Notes: generated by a model not told the origin, from the sequence alone. 55,111 nt of DNA from Frigididesulfovibrio sp031553235 (GCA_031553235.1 JAVBLS010000078.1:1-55111); one strand, 5' to 3'. Shown: positions 23,994-33,031, numbered from the stretch's first letter. Translations and numbers: made by a program.

Positions 23994-25924
23994 GTACGAC
24001 GGTCATGACTGTGGGCCAGGCCTTGATCCGCTTTCTCGACAACCAATACGTCGGCTTGGACGGCCGGGAAGAGAAATTCGTCGCAGGCATCATGACCATT
24101 TTCGGGCACGGCATTGTCTGCGGCCTTGGTCAGGCTCTGGATGAAAACCCCGGCAGCCTGAAATATTGGCAGGGCAAAAATGAGCAGGGTCTGGCCCATG
24201 TGGCCACAGCGTATGCCCGCCAGAAAAACCGGCGCGGCATTATCGCAGCCTCGTCGTCAATCGGTCCGGGAGCGGCCAACATGCTCACTGCGGCGGCCTG
24301 CGCCACGGTCAACAACGTGCCGCTCCTGCTGCTGCCGGGCGACGCCTTCGCCACCCGCCAACCCGACCCGGTTCTGCAGCAGATCGAGCAGCCCGGCGAC
24401 CTCACCGTCACCACCAACGACGCCTTCAAGGCCGTCTGCAAATACTGGGACCGGATCAGCCGGCCGGAGCAGCTCATGACGGCCATGATCAACGCCATGC
24501 GCGTCCTGACGGATCCGACGGAAACCGGAGCGGTATGCATCGCCTTGCCGCAGGATGTGCAGGGGGAAAGCTTTCCTTATCCGGAATACTTTTTCCAGAA
24601 GCGGCTGCATCGCATTCCCCGCGCCGTCCCCGACGCGGGGGAGCTTGACGATGTGGCGGCGGTTATAGCGGCCGCCAAATATCCCATGGTCATCTGCGGC
24701 GGTGGGGTGAAATATTCCGAAGCAGGTGAAGCGCTGAGCGATTTTTGTACGGATTTCAACATCCCGTTCGGCGAAACCCAGGCCGGGAAAAGCGCGCTGC
24801 CTTCCAGCCATTCCCATTGCCTCGGGGGCATTGGGGTGACCGGCAATCTGGCCGCGAACACCATTGCCGGACAGGCGGACTGCATCATTGCCGTGGGCAG
24901 TCGCCTGACCGATTTTACCACATCTTCGAAATGGCTGTTCCACAATCCGGCGGTGAAGATGGTCGCCCTGAACGTCTCGCGTTTCCATTCCTATAAGATG
25001 GACGCCGTGAAGGCCGTGGGAGACGCTCAAAAGGGGCTGGGAGAGCTCGCCGGGCGTCTGAAGGCGGCCGGCTACAAATCCGGCTGGACAGGTGAAATCC
25101 AGGCCGCCCAGGGGGCCTGGCGGGCCGAGATGCGGCGCCTGGCCGAATACCGCTACGGCCCGGGATTCAAAACCTTGGTCGAAGCCCAGGTCCCCGGAAG
25201 CGTTGAGGAATTTGCCAAAGAAACCGGTGGTCGCCTGACCCAGGCCGAGGCCGTTTGTGCCATTCGCAAACATATTGAGCCGGATGCCATTATTGTGGGA
25301 GCGGCCGGGAGCCTGCCCGGCGACCTGCAGCGCATGTGGGCCACCGACGCCAAAGACTCCTATCACATGGAATACGGTTATTCCTGCATGGGCTATGAGA
25401 TCGCCGGAGCCCTCGGCGCCAAGCTGGCCGAGCCGGAACGCGCGGTCTATGCCATGGTTGGCGACGGCAGTTTCTACATGCTGCATTCGGAATTTCTGAC
25501 CGCCGTACAGGAAGGACTGAAGATCAACGTGCTGTTGTTCGACAATGCTTCCAACGGCTGCATCAACAACCTGCAGATGGGCAAGGGCATCGGCAGCCTG
25601 GGCACGGAATTCCGCCGCCGGGCTTCCGGCGACGGCATCCGCCACAGCGGCCCGTTTTTGAACACCGACTTTGCCGGAATCGCCGAAAGCTACGGAGCCA
25701 AAGCCTTTCGGGTCAAAAACATGGACGAACTGTCGGCGGCCCTTGAGGCGGTGAAAAAGGAAAGCGGTCCCACCCTGGTTGATATCAAGGTGCTGCCCAA
25801 GACCATGACCGGAGACTACCTTTCCTGGTGGCATGTGGGTACGGCCTCGTCGTCCGCCTCCCAGGCCGTCCGTGACGAATATGAAAATCGTCTGATCCTT
25901 CTGGCCCAGGCCCGTCAATACTAG
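23990..25924 (+). CDS. iolD: 3D-(3,5/4)-trihydroxycyclohexane-1,2-dione hydrolase
   Basis: This 644-residue thiamine-diphosphate enzyme opens the ring of trihydroxycyclohexane-1,2-dione to 5-deoxy-glucuronate. The catalytic Glu of ThDP enzymes is seen in WQGKNEQGLAHVATAYA (about residue 66), SSSIGPGAANMLTAAA follows, and the cofactor site reads MVGDGSFYMLHSE with the downstream Asn in FDNASNGCINNL. The ATG overlaps the iolC stop by four bases, showing coupled translation. Length matches the family (about 620-650). The last residues around SSSASQAVRDEYE are also family-like. Confidence 0.92.
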   Translation: MSTTVMTVGQALIRFLDNQYVGLDGREEKFVAGIMTIFGHGIVCGLGQALDENPGSLKYWQGKNEQGLAHVATAYARQKNRRGIIAASSSIGPGAANMLTAAACATVNNVPLLLLPGDAFATRQPDPVLQQIEQPGDLTVTTNDAFKAVCKYWDRISRPEQLMTAMINAMRVLTDPTETGAVCIALPQDVQGESFPYPEYFFQKRLHRIPRAVPDAGELDDVAAVIAAAKYPMVICGGGVKYSEAGEALSDFCTDFNIPFGETQAGKSALPSSHSHCLGGIGVTGNLAANTIAGQADCIIAVGSRLTDFTTSSKWLFHNPAVKMVALNVSRFHSYKMDAVKAVGDAQKGLGELAGRLKAAGYKSGWTGEIQAAQGAWRAEMRRLAEYRYGPGFKTLVEAQVPGSVEEFAKETGGRLTQAEAVCAIRKHIEPDAIIVGAAGSLPGDLQRMWATDAKDSYHMEYGYSCMGYEIAGALGAKLAEPERAVYAMVGDGSFYMLHSEFLTAVQEGLKINVLLFDNASNGCINNLQMGKGIGSLGTEFRRRASGDGIRHSGPFLNTDFAGIAESYGAKAFRVKNMDELSAALEAVKKESGPTLVDIKVLPKTMTGDYLSWWHVGTASSSASQAVRDEYENRLILLAQARQY

Positions 25925-25972
25925 AGACCGTTGCCGAATGAGTCTTTCATCATAATACTGCGGAGTCATAAA

Positions 25973-26989
25973 ATGACCTTGAGAATCGGAGTCGTCGGCG
26001 CCGGGGCCATAGGCCGCGAGCATATCCACCGGTGCGACAAAGTGTTGCAAAACTCCACGGTCGCGGCAGTCAACGACATTGACGCCGAAGCCGTGAACAA
26101 GGTGATCCGGGAGCAGGGGCTGAAGGCCAAGTTTTATGCCGACGGGCACGAACTGATCCGGGCAGCGGATGTGGACGCGGTCCTGGTGACCTGCATCGGG
26201 GCCAAACATGAAGAATATGTGCTCTCGGCCATTGCCGCCGGCAAGCCCGTCTTTTGCGAAAAACCCTTGGCTGAAACAGCCGCCGCCTGCCGCAACATCG
26301 TTGCAGCGGAAATCAAGCACGGCCGCCGTCTGGTGCAGGTGGGCTTCATGCGGCCCTTTGACCGCGGCTATCAAGCCCTGAAGGAAGTTCTGGATCAAAA
26401 AACAATCGGCCGGCCGCTGATCGTCAACTGCCGTCATTTCAACTACACCAACGTGCCGTATTACAAGACGGCCATGGCCATCAACGACACCTTCATCCAT
26501 GAGCTTGACGTGTTGCGCTGGCTTTTGGACGACGATTACGAAAGCGTACAGGTCTTCTTTCCCCGCAAAAGTCCCCATGCTCCGGAAGGGGTGCGCGATC
26601 CCCAGGTGGTTGTGGCCAAAACCGTCAAGGGCGTGCACATCAACGCGGAGCTTTATGTCTTCAGCGGCTTCGCCTATGACGTCAAATGCGAAATTATCGG
26701 CGAGGACGGCATAGCCGCTCTGCCGGATCCCATGTGTATTCCGGTGACCAAGGCCGGGCAGACAGTCAGCCCCATTCTGACCGACTGGAAGCCGCGCTTC
26801 ATTGATGCCTATGACGTTGAGCTGCAGGCTTTCATCGATAACGCCATATCCGGCCGGTTCACGACCGGAGCTTCGGCCTGGGACGGGTTTGCCGCGGCCG
26901 TGGCTGCCGACGCCTGCGTCAAATCCCAAGAAACCGGCACTCAGGAGCCCGTAGGCCTGCCGGAACGTCCGGCCTTTTACAACAGATAA
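25973..26989 (+). CDS. iolG: myo-Inositol 2-dehydrogenase
   Basis: This 338-residue Gfo/Idh/MocA oxidoreductase oxidises myo-inositol to 2-keto-myo-inositol with NAD, the first catabolic step. The Rossmann loop is RIGVVGAGAIGREHIHRC, the conserved Lys lies in FCEKPLAETAAACR, and the catalytic region has VGFMRPFDRGYQALK with the later Asp-x3-His-type element seen as DTFIHELDVLRWLL. The ATG at 25973 has GCGGAG upstream; the in-frame start at 25931 is less likely. It is 48 bases after iolD. A second family member is encoded at 31858. Confidence 0.92.
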   Translation: MTLRIGVVGAGAIGREHIHRCDKVLQNSTVAAVNDIDAEAVNKVIREQGLKAKFYADGHELIRAADVDAVLVTCIGAKHEEYVLSAIAAGKPVFCEKPLAETAAACRNIVAAEIKHGRRLVQVGFMRPFDRGYQALKEVLDQKTIGRPLIVNCRHFNYTNVPYYKTAMAINDTFIHELDVLRWLLDDDYESVQVFFPRKSPHAPEGVRDPQVVVAKTVKGVHINAELYVFSGFAYDVKCEIIGEDGIAALPDPMCIPVTKAGQTVSPILTDWKPRFIDAYDVELQAFIDNAISGRFTTGASAWDGFAAAVAADACVKSQETGTQEPVGLPERPAFYNR

Positions 26990-27003
26990 CGGAGACTGAG
27001 CAC

Positions 27004-27897
27004 ATGGATAAGAGCAAAGTCACGCTTGGCATCGCCCCGATAGGCTGGACCAACGACGACATGCCGGAGTTGGGCGGTGAAAATACCTTTGAGCAGTGCG
27101 TCAGCGAAATGGCCTTGGCCGGGTTTGCGGGCTGCGAAGTCGGCAGCAAGTTCCCCCGTGAGCCGGAACGCCTGAAGCACATGCTGGATATGCGCGGTCT
27201 TCAGGTGTGCAACGCTTGGTTGAGCACCTTTTTCGCCGACGGAAAGCGGGAAAAGACCATTGAGGATTTTACCGCCCATATGCGTTTTCTCAAGGACATG
27301 GGGGCCAAGGTCATCGGTTGCTCTGAGCAGAGCGGCAGCGTGCAGGGGCTGGCCCGGCCCATTTTTGAGGCCAAAAAGAATTTCAGCGACACCGAGTGGA
27401 AGCTGGTGGCGGAAGGCTATGACCACATCGGAAAAATCGCCGCAGACAACGGCATGAAGGTTTGCCTCCACCACCATATGGGCACCGGGGTTCAGACCGC
27501 GGCGGAAATCGACCGTTTTATGAGCGCGGTCGGGGATCAGGTGTATCTGCTCTACGACACCGGGCACTTGGTCTATGCCGAGGATTCGCAGGCAGTCATG
27601 CTGGACGTGCTGAAAAAATACGTCTCGCGCATCGTCCATGTGCACCTGAAAGACGTGCGCGGGGCCAAAGTGGCCGAGGTGCGCCAAAAGAAGCTCTCGT
27701 TTCTGGACGGCGTCAGGCAGGGCACATTCACCGTGCCCGGCGACGGCGACATCGACTTCGCACCTGCTTTCGATCTGCTGGAGAAACACGGCTACCGGGG
27801 CTGGCTGGTCGTGGAGGCTGAACAGGACCCGGCCAAGGCCAATCCCTTGGAATATGCCCTCAAGGCCGGGGAATATCTGCGCAAGTTTATACAGTGA
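27004..27897 (+). CDS. iolE: Inosose dehydratase
   Basis: This 297-residue TIM-barrel enzyme removes water from 2-keto-myo-inositol to give the trihydroxycyclohexane dione used by IolD. It opens with LGIAPIGWTNDDMPELGG, the typical IolE start, and shows GFAGCEVGSKFP, LHHHMGTGVQTAAEIDRF, YLLYDTGHLVYAED and VHVHLKDVR, which carry the metal-binding Glu, Asp and His residues of the xylose-isomerase-like fold. The ATG is 14 bases after the iolG stop with CGGAGAC before it. It closes the catabolic operon; a copy of the modular repeat separates it from the transporter genes. Confidence 0.93.
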   Translation: MDKSKVTLGIAPIGWTNDDMPELGGENTFEQCVSEMALAGFAGCEVGSKFPREPERLKHMLDMRGLQVCNAWLSTFFADGKREKTIEDFTAHMRFLKDMGAKVIGCSEQSGSVQGLARPIFEAKKNFSDTEWKLVAEGYDHIGKIAADNGMKVCLHHHMGTGVQTAAEIDRFMSAVGDQVYLLYDTGHLVYAEDSQAVMLDVLKKYVSRIVHVHLKDVRGAKVAEVRQKKLSFLDGVRQGTFTVPGDGDIDFAPAFDLLEKHGYRGWLVVEAEQDPAKANPLEYALKAGEYLRKFIQ

Positions 27898-27947
27898 CAA
27901 CCGGACGTGGGAAACTCCGCCGGGCGCATCGCGGAAGCCGAGGCGAG

Positions 27948-28071
27948 AGCAAATGAACATTGAGAATGTTCATTTGCTTCGACGGCCACGCCGAGGACGC
28001 CTGCGGGCTCGTTCAGAAAGTCTGTCGGCAATATGGTTTTACGGGCAATTTCACAGTGAAATTGCTAGGCA
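27948..28071 (+). repeat. Modular intergenic repeat, copy C
   Basis: The first hairpin has 14-base arms AGCAAATGAACATT (27948-27961) and its complement (27965-27978) around GAG. The core reads GCGGGCTCGTTCAGAAAGTC then TGTCGGCAATATGGTT, and the last hairpin is GCAATTTCAC/GTGAAATTGC (28045-28065), ending CTAGG. It lies between iolE and the binding-protein gene and could influence how much message continues into the transporter. Confidence 0.75.
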
Positions 28072-28104
28072 AAGGAGCCGGCGGGTAAAATAAAGGAGCG
28101 GACA

Positions 28105-29031
28105 GTGAAAAAATTGTTTGGGATCATCGGCGCATTCCTGCTGGTTTTCGCCGGTTCGGTCATGCCGGCCATGGCGGCCGACAAGCCCATCAAGCTGGCC
28201 TACATCTGCAATAACTTCAACGACACCTTTCAGACCTATATAGTCGATAACGCCAAAAAGGCGGCTCAAGAAGCCGGTGTCGCCATTGACGTCAGCGACA
28301 GTCAGGAAGACGACATCAGGCAGCAGGACCAGGTCAACAACGCCTTGCTGAACGGCGTCAGCGCCCTGTTGGTTGTGCCGGTGAACACCAGTTCCGTGCA
28401 GCCCATGGTTGAGGCCGCGGCCAAAGCCAATGTGCCCCTGATATTTATCAACCGCAATCCGTACACCAACAGTGCGCCGCCCAAAGGCGTCTACTACATA
28501 GGCGGGGATTCGGTCCAGATGGGCCGCGTGCAGATGGAGCGCGCCGGTGAACTCATGCACGGCAAAGGCAACATCTGCATCCTGATGGGGCTTCTTTCCA
28601 ACGAGTCCACACTGCTCCGCACCGAGGGCATCAAGCAGGTAATTAAAGAAAAATACCCCAATATCAAGATTCTGGCCACCGAAGCGGCCGACTGGCAGCG
28701 TGACCAGGGCATGAACGTGGCGGAAAACTGGCTGACTGCCTACGGCAACAAGATCAATGCCGTTCTTTCCAACAATGATGAAATGGCTCTGGGCGCCACC
28801 ATGGCTTTGAGCGACGCGGGGCGTAAAGACGTTCTGGTTTTCGGCAACGACGCCATTCCCGATGCTTTGGCGGCCATCAAGGACGGCCGGATGTCCGCCA
28901 CAGTGATGCAGGATCCGGTGGCCCAGGGCAAGGGCAGCGTTGAGCTGGCCCTTAAGATCCTGAAGGGCGAGAAAGTCCCGCAAATTGACAATCTTCCCTC
29001 CGTACTGATCGATAAAAGCAACGCGAAATAA
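28105..29031 (+). CDS. Inositol/ribose-type ABC transporter substrate-binding protein
   Basis: This 308-residue protein begins with a signal peptide (MKKLFGIIGAFLLVFAGS, cleavage probably after AMAA near residue 24) and is a periplasmic-binding-protein type 1 domain of the ribose/galactose/inositol group. KLAYICNNFNDTFQTYIV, LLVVPVNTSSVQPMVEAA, PLIFINRNPY, LSNNDEMALGATMAL and VFGNDAIPDALAAIK follow the family course; NDEMALGA and GNDA are ligand-contacting segments. The GTG at 28105 has AAAGGAG before it. Downstream of iolA-E it is most likely an inositol-binding protein, although the ligand is inferred from context only. Confidence 0.85.
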   Translation: MKKLFGIIGAFLLVFAGSVMPAMAADKPIKLAYICNNFNDTFQTYIVDNAKKAAQEAGVAIDVSDSQEDDIRQQDQVNNALLNGVSALLVVPVNTSSVQPMVEAAAKANVPLIFINRNPYTNSAPPKGVYYIGGDSVQMGRVQMERAGELMHGKGNICILMGLLSNESTLLRTEGIKQVIKEKYPNIKILATEAADWQRDQGMNVAENWLTAYGNKINAVLSNNDEMALGATMALSDAGRKDVLVFGNDAIPDALAAIKDGRMSATVMQDPVAQGKGSVELALKILKGEKVPQIDNLPSVLIDKSNAK

Positions 29032-29039
29032 GCATTTCC

Positions 29040-29078
29040 GGAGCCGCCAGGCTTTTGCCCGGCGGCTCCTCTTCTTGC
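29040..29078 (+). promoter_or_regulatory. Hairpin between binding-protein and ATPase genes
   Basis: GGAGCCGCC (29040-29048) pairs with GGCGGCTCC (29061-29069), extended inside by GGC/GCC, and is followed by TCTTCTTGCATTT. It begins nine bases after the stop codon. Such hairpins often let the binding protein accumulate over the membrane parts, by partial termination or message protection. Confidence 0.55.
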
Positions 29079-29123
29079 ATTTGGGCTGGGGGATCACGCC
29101 CCGCCCGCTGACAGGAGCCGAAA

Positions 29124-30635
29124 ATGTCCGACAAACAGCTTCTTCTGCGGATGAAAGGCATCGGTAAAAATTTCCCCGGCGTCAAGGCGTTGAAAGGCGT
29201 CGATCTTGAAGTTCGAGCCGGTGAAGTGCACGCCTTGATGGGCGAAAATGGGGCCGGCAAGTCCACTCTCATGAAATGCCTTATCGGCATTCACCAACCG
29301 ACATTCGGCGAAATAATTTTCCGCGGCCGCAAGCTTGGGCATTACGGCCCGGCCGAAGCGCTCCGGATGGGCATATCCATGATTCACCAAGAGCTTAGCC
29401 CGGTCATACACCGGCCGATCATGGAAAACGTCTGGCTGGGCCGCGAACCGCGCACCAAGTTGGGCCTGGTCGATCACAGGAAAATGGCGGAGATGACCCG
29501 TGATGTCCTGAAACTGATCGATCTGGATATTGATCCCCGTACAGAAATGGGCGAGCTGACGGTCGCCAAAATGCAGATGGTGGAAATCGCCAAAGCCATT
29601 TCCTACAACGCCGAACTAATCATCATGGACGAGCCCACCTCGGCCTTGACCGAGCGGGAAGTGGCCCAGCTTTTTAAAATCATCAGAAAGCTCAAGAATG
29701 AAGGCAAAGGCATCATCTACATCTCCCACAAGATGGGCGAAATCTTTCAGATAGCCGACCGCATCACCGTATTTCGCGACGGCGAATGCGTGGGGACGGA
29801 CAATGCCGCGGATACCGGTATGGACAGGCTGATCACCATGATGGTCGGCCGCCCGGTCAATGAAATGTTCCCCAAGATCGAATGCGAAATCGGCGAGGTG
29901 TACCTGGAAGTGCGCGGCCTTTCAAAGAAGCATTTCTTCAATGATGTTTCCTTCAGCGTGCGCCGTGGCGAGATTTTGGGCATTGCCGGGCTGGTCGGCA
30001 GCGGCCGTACCGAAGTAATCGAGACTATCTTCGGCATCAGGGCTCCCGATGCCGGCCGGGTTCTGATCGAGGGGCGGCAGGTGGCCATCGGCGCCCCTGC
30101 GGACGCCATAGCCAACGGCATGGCTTTTTTGACGGAAGACCGGCGCGATACGGGCATTTTCCCGATGCTGGACGTGCAGTTCAACATGTACATCGCCAAT
30201 ATGAACAAATACGCCAAGAAGCCCTCGCGTCTTCTGGACAGGAAGATGATCTGCCGTGACTGCGAGGCATACATAAATTCCATCAACGTCAAGACGCCTT
30301 CGCCCTACCAGAAGATCGAAAGTCTTTCCGGCGGCAACCAGCAGAAGGTTCTGGTGGCCCGCTGGCTTTTGACCGAACCACGCGTTCTTTTTCTTGACGA
30401 GCCCACCCGCGGAGTGGATGTCGGGGCCAAAGCCGAAATCCACAGCCTGATCACCAGGCTGGCCGGGCAGGGAAAATGCGTGGTCATGGTTTCTTCTGAA
30501 CTTCCGGAAGTCATAGGCATGAGCGATCGCATCATGGTTATGCATGAAGGCCGGGTCACCGGCATTCTAGACCGCGCGGACGGAGCCATCGATCAGGAGA
30601 TGGTCATGCGTTACGCATCCGGGCTGTCTGTCTGA
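29124..30635 (+). CDS. Sugar ABC transporter ATPase (two ABC domains)
   Basis: This 503-residue MglA/RbsA-type protein has two ABC domains in one chain and powers import of the bound sugar or cyclitol. The first Walker A is GENGAGKSTLMKCL (about residues 40-53), with TVAKMQMVEIAKAIS in place of a classic signature and IIMDEPTSALTEREV as Walker B. The second half starts GEILGIAGLVGSGRTEVIE, a degenerate Walker A normal for this family, then ESLSGGNQQKVLVARWLL and LFLDEPTRGVDVGAKAEI. The ATG at 29124 has GACAGGAGCC before it. A repeat-containing gap of 220 bases separates it from the permease gene. Confidence 0.92.
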   Translation: MSDKQLLLRMKGIGKNFPGVKALKGVDLEVRAGEVHALMGENGAGKSTLMKCLIGIHQPTFGEIIFRGRKLGHYGPAEALRMGISMIHQELSPVIHRPIMENVWLGREPRTKLGLVDHRKMAEMTRDVLKLIDLDIDPRTEMGELTVAKMQMVEIAKAISYNAELIIMDEPTSALTEREVAQLFKIIRKLKNEGKGIIYISHKMGEIFQIADRITVFRDGECVGTDNAADTGMDRLITMMVGRPVNEMFPKIECEIGEVYLEVRGLSKKHFFNDVSFSVRRGEILGIAGLVGSGRTEVIETIFGIRAPDAGRVLIEGRQVAIGAPADAIANGMAFLTEDRRDTGIFPMLDVQFNMYIANMNKYAKKPSRLLDRKMICRDCEAYINSINVKTPSPYQKIESLSGGNQQKVLVARWLLTEPRVLFLDEPTRGVDVGAKAEIHSLITRLAGQGKCVVMVSSELPEVIGMSDRIMVMHEGRVTGILDRADGAIDQEMVMRYASGLSV

Positions 30636-30726
30636 ACAACAGGCAAGCGTCGGCCAAAAGGTCCGGCAAGGCGCCGGGCAGGCTCGACAACTCCCCGACG
30701 TCCGTCGGGACAGGCGTCATCAGGAT

Positions 30727-30842
30727 AGCGCAAAGTAACTTTGCGCTGACGGCCGCGCAAGCGGACGTCAGCTTGCGGGCTCGTTTGAAAGACCGTCGGC
30801 AATATGGTTGCATGGGCAATTTCATTTTGAAATTGCTCTAGG
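30727..30842 (+). repeat. Modular intergenic repeat, copy D
   Basis: The first hairpin has arms AGCGCAAAGT (30727-30736) and ACTTTGCGCT (30738-30747). GCAAGC...GCTTGC and the core GCGGGCTCGTTTGAAAGACC with GTCGGCAATATGGTT follow, then GCAATTTCA/TGAAATTGC (30816-30836) ending TCTAGGGAG. As in copy A, the last GGGAG sits at the ribosome binding site of the next gene (permease). Confidence 0.75.
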
Positions 30843-30855
30843 GAGAGCAACACTA

Positions 30856-31845
30856 ATGGAAAAGTCAACTGGAATCAACTGGACGCAAATTTTAAAAAAA
30901 TACGGCATCGTCATCGTTTTGATCCTGATGATCGTAGCCATTTCTATAGCAAAGCCGAACTTTCTTTCACCGGAGAATATTTTTAACGTTCTGACGCAAA
31001 GCTCCATCTTCGGCATTATGGCTCTGGGCATGACCCTGGTCATTATTTCCAAAGGTATAGATCTTTCCGTCGGCTCGGTTCTGGCTTTGTCCGGCGTGGT
31101 GGCGGCCAGCTTCGCCCAGATGCCCGGAGTTTTGGGGAAAATATTTCCCGCCCTGCCGCTTTTGCCGGCGGCGATCCCGCTGCTGATCGCCGTTCTGGTC
31201 GCCACGTTATGCGGGGCCGTTAACGGCTTTCTTCTGGCTTTCACCGGCATCCCGGCCTTCATCGCCACCCTGGGCATGTATACCGTGGCCCGCGGGTTGG
31301 CCTTGATCTATACCTCCGGCCGGCCGGTCAGCTCTCTTTCGCCGGGCTTCGTCATGTTCGGCGACACCATCTTCGGCGCCATACCGGTTCCAGTGCTGGT
31401 CTACGCGGCCATGGCCGTGATTACCTGGATCCTTCTCAACAAAACCCGTTTCGGCAAAAGCGTCTATGCCCTGGGCGGCAACATCAAGGCGGCCGAGGTT
31501 TCCGGCATCGCCGTCAAGCGCAATCTGGTCTGGATTTACGCGTACTGTGGCCTGACGGCCGGCGTTGCGGCCATTGTGTTCGCCGGGCGGGTGCAAAGCG
31601 TTCACCCCGGTGCGGCCGTGGGCTATGAATTGACGGCCATAGCCGCCACCACCATCGGCGGCACCAGCCACTCCGGGGGCATCGGCACGGTCTGGGGCGC
31701 GATTATCGGGGCTCTCATCCTGGGGGTTCTGCGCAACGGTTTGACCCTCCTGGGGGTCCACCCCTATTGGCAGCAGGTCTGCGAAGGCGTGATCATCGTC
31801 ATCGCGGTTATCGTCGACATGAAAACACACGCGCAAAAGAAGTAA
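30856..31845 (+). CDS. Sugar ABC transporter permease
   Basis: This 329-residue protein has about ten membrane helices and belongs to the RbsC/XylH-type permease family. FNVLTQSSIFGIMALGMTLV, IISKGIDLSVGSVLALSGVV and ALGGNIKAAEVSGIAVKRN are hallmark segments, the last containing the coupling-helix region that contacts the ATPase. TTIGGTSHSGGIGTVWGAII near residue 265 is also typical. The ATG at 30856 is chosen because TAGGGAGAGCAAC precedes it. It completes the binding protein-ATPase-permease set and is followed after 12 bases by a dehydrogenase gene. Confidence 0.9.
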   Translation: MEKSTGINWTQILKKYGIVIVLILMIVAISIAKPNFLSPENIFNVLTQSSIFGIMALGMTLVIISKGIDLSVGSVLALSGVVAASFAQMPGVLGKIFPALPLLPAAIPLLIAVLVATLCGAVNGFLLAFTGIPAFIATLGMYTVARGLALIYTSGRPVSSLSPGFVMFGDTIFGAIPVPVLVYAAMAVITWILLNKTRFGKSVYALGGNIKAAEVSGIAVKRNLVWIYAYCGLTAGVAAIVFAGRVQSVHPGAAVGYELTAIAATTIGGTSHSGGIGTVWGAIIGALILGVLRNGLTLLGVHPYWQQVCEGVIIVIAVIVDMKTHAQKK

Positions 31846-31857
31846 GGCCGCAGAGAT

Positions 31858-32877
31858 ATGAAAAATATACAGCTGGGTCTGATAGGCCTTGGACGCTTGG
31901 GTGAACAGCACGCCGTCAATGCGGCCACAAAGCTGCGCGGGGCGGAATTGCGCGCCCTGTGCGACATGAATGAAACCAAGTGCGGGGAAGTGGCCGACAG
32001 ATTGGGCGTGCCTGGCCGTTATGCCGATTTTGACGCCATGTGCCGGGATGATGCCGTTGACGCCGTGGTCATCGCTTCACCCTCGTTTTTGCACACCACC
32101 CAGATTGAAACGGCCCTGAAAACCGGAAAGCATGTTTTTTCCGAAAAGCCTCTCGGCGTCACGGTCGAGGAATGTCTTCAGGCGGAAAAAATCGTGGCCG
32201 CGCACCAGGACAAGGTCTTCATGCTGGGATTTATGCGCCGCTTTGATCCTTCTTACCGCTACGCCAAAGAAAAGGTGGCGGCAGGGGAAATCGGCCGGGT
32301 GGTTCTTTTTCGTTCCTACAGCCAGGATCCGGAGAGCGCCGTTGCCGGGGCCATAGCCTTTGCCCCGCACAGCGGCGGTCAGTTTCTGGATATGGCTGTG
32401 CACGACATTGATTTGGCCCGCTGGTTCATCGGCTCGGAGCCGGAGGAAGTCTGGGCCGTGGGCGGCTGCTACGCCCATCAGGAATTCGCTGAATATCAGG
32501 ACGGTGATAACGTCTCCTGTCTCATGAGGTTCAAAGATCAAAGCATGGCCTTTCTCTTTGCCGGGCGCACCGCTCCGCACGGCTATAATGTGGAAACCGA
32601 GATCATCGGCACCAGGGGCATTTTGCGCGTGGGCTCCGTACCTCAGAAAAACCTGGTGGAAATTCTGGATACAAGCGGGGTGCGCCGCGAGTGCAGCCAG
32701 AATTTTCTGGAGCGTTTCGGCCGGTCGTATGTTGATGAACTTCAGGAATTCGTGGACTGTGTGCGGGAAGGCCGCAAACCGGAGGTTACCGTCAACGACG
32801 GCACCATGGTTTCGCGAATAGCCTATAACTGTAAAACTTCCTTTGAAACCGGTGAGGTGGTCAAAACAGGGCTGTAA
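31858..32877 (+). CDS. Second inositol-type dehydrogenase (Gfo/Idh/MocA)
   Basis: This 339-residue NAD(P)-dependent oxidoreductase has the Rossmann loop LGLIGLGRLGEQHAVNA, the conserved Lys in FSEKPLGVTVEECLQ, FMLGFMRRFDPSYRYAKEKV and FLDMAVHDIDLARWF with the catalytic His/Asp element. It is a paralogue of the iolG product rather than a duplicate, since the two differ along their whole length. Its place at the end of the transport genes suggests that it feeds another inositol isomer (scyllo- or D-chiro-inositol) or a derivative into the pathway; this is inference. The start at 31858 is close after the permease stop. Confidence 0.85.
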   Translation: MKNIQLGLIGLGRLGEQHAVNAATKLRGAELRALCDMNETKCGEVADRLGVPGRYADFDAMCRDDAVDAVVIASPSFLHTTQIETALKTGKHVFSEKPLGVTVEECLQAEKIVAAHQDKVFMLGFMRRFDPSYRYAKEKVAAGEIGRVVLFRSYSQDPESAVAGAIAFAPHSGGQFLDMAVHDIDLARWFIGSEPEEVWAVGGCYAHQEFAEYQDGDNVSCLMRFKDQSMAFLFAGRTAPHGYNVETEIIGTRGILRVGSVPQKNLVEILDTSGVRRECSQNFLERFGRSYVDELQEFVDCVREGRKPEVTVNDGTMVSRIAYNCKTSFETGEVVKTGL

Positions 32878-32895
32878 AACCGGTTCATTCAATCT

Positions 32896-33031
32896 GAGAG
32901 CAGATGAACATTTCCAGTGCTCATCTGCTCTAGAATAGTCGCTTAACTGCGGGCAAATCCCGCCTACGCCTATTTGGCGGCAAGGATTTGCCGATAAATC
33001 CTTGAGAGCATTTCAAGTGTGAAATGCTCTA
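32896..33031. repeat. Variant of the modular intergenic repeat (copy E)
   Basis: GAGCAGATGA...TCATCTGCTC followed by TAGA resembles the first hairpin of copies A and F. A different middle section, GGCAAATCC...GGATTTGCC, follows, and the last hairpin is GAGCATTTCA (33006-33015) with TGAAATGCTC (33020-33029) ending TAA. The GCGGGCTCGTTC core is absent. The end overlaps the stop codon of the minus-strand AsmA-like gene. Confidence 0.55.

Noticed and set aside
24257..26929. An 890-codon open frame on the minus strand across iolD and iolG
   Set aside because: It is antisense to two well-supported genes, shows no recognisable domain and has the composition expected of the complement of GC-rich codons.
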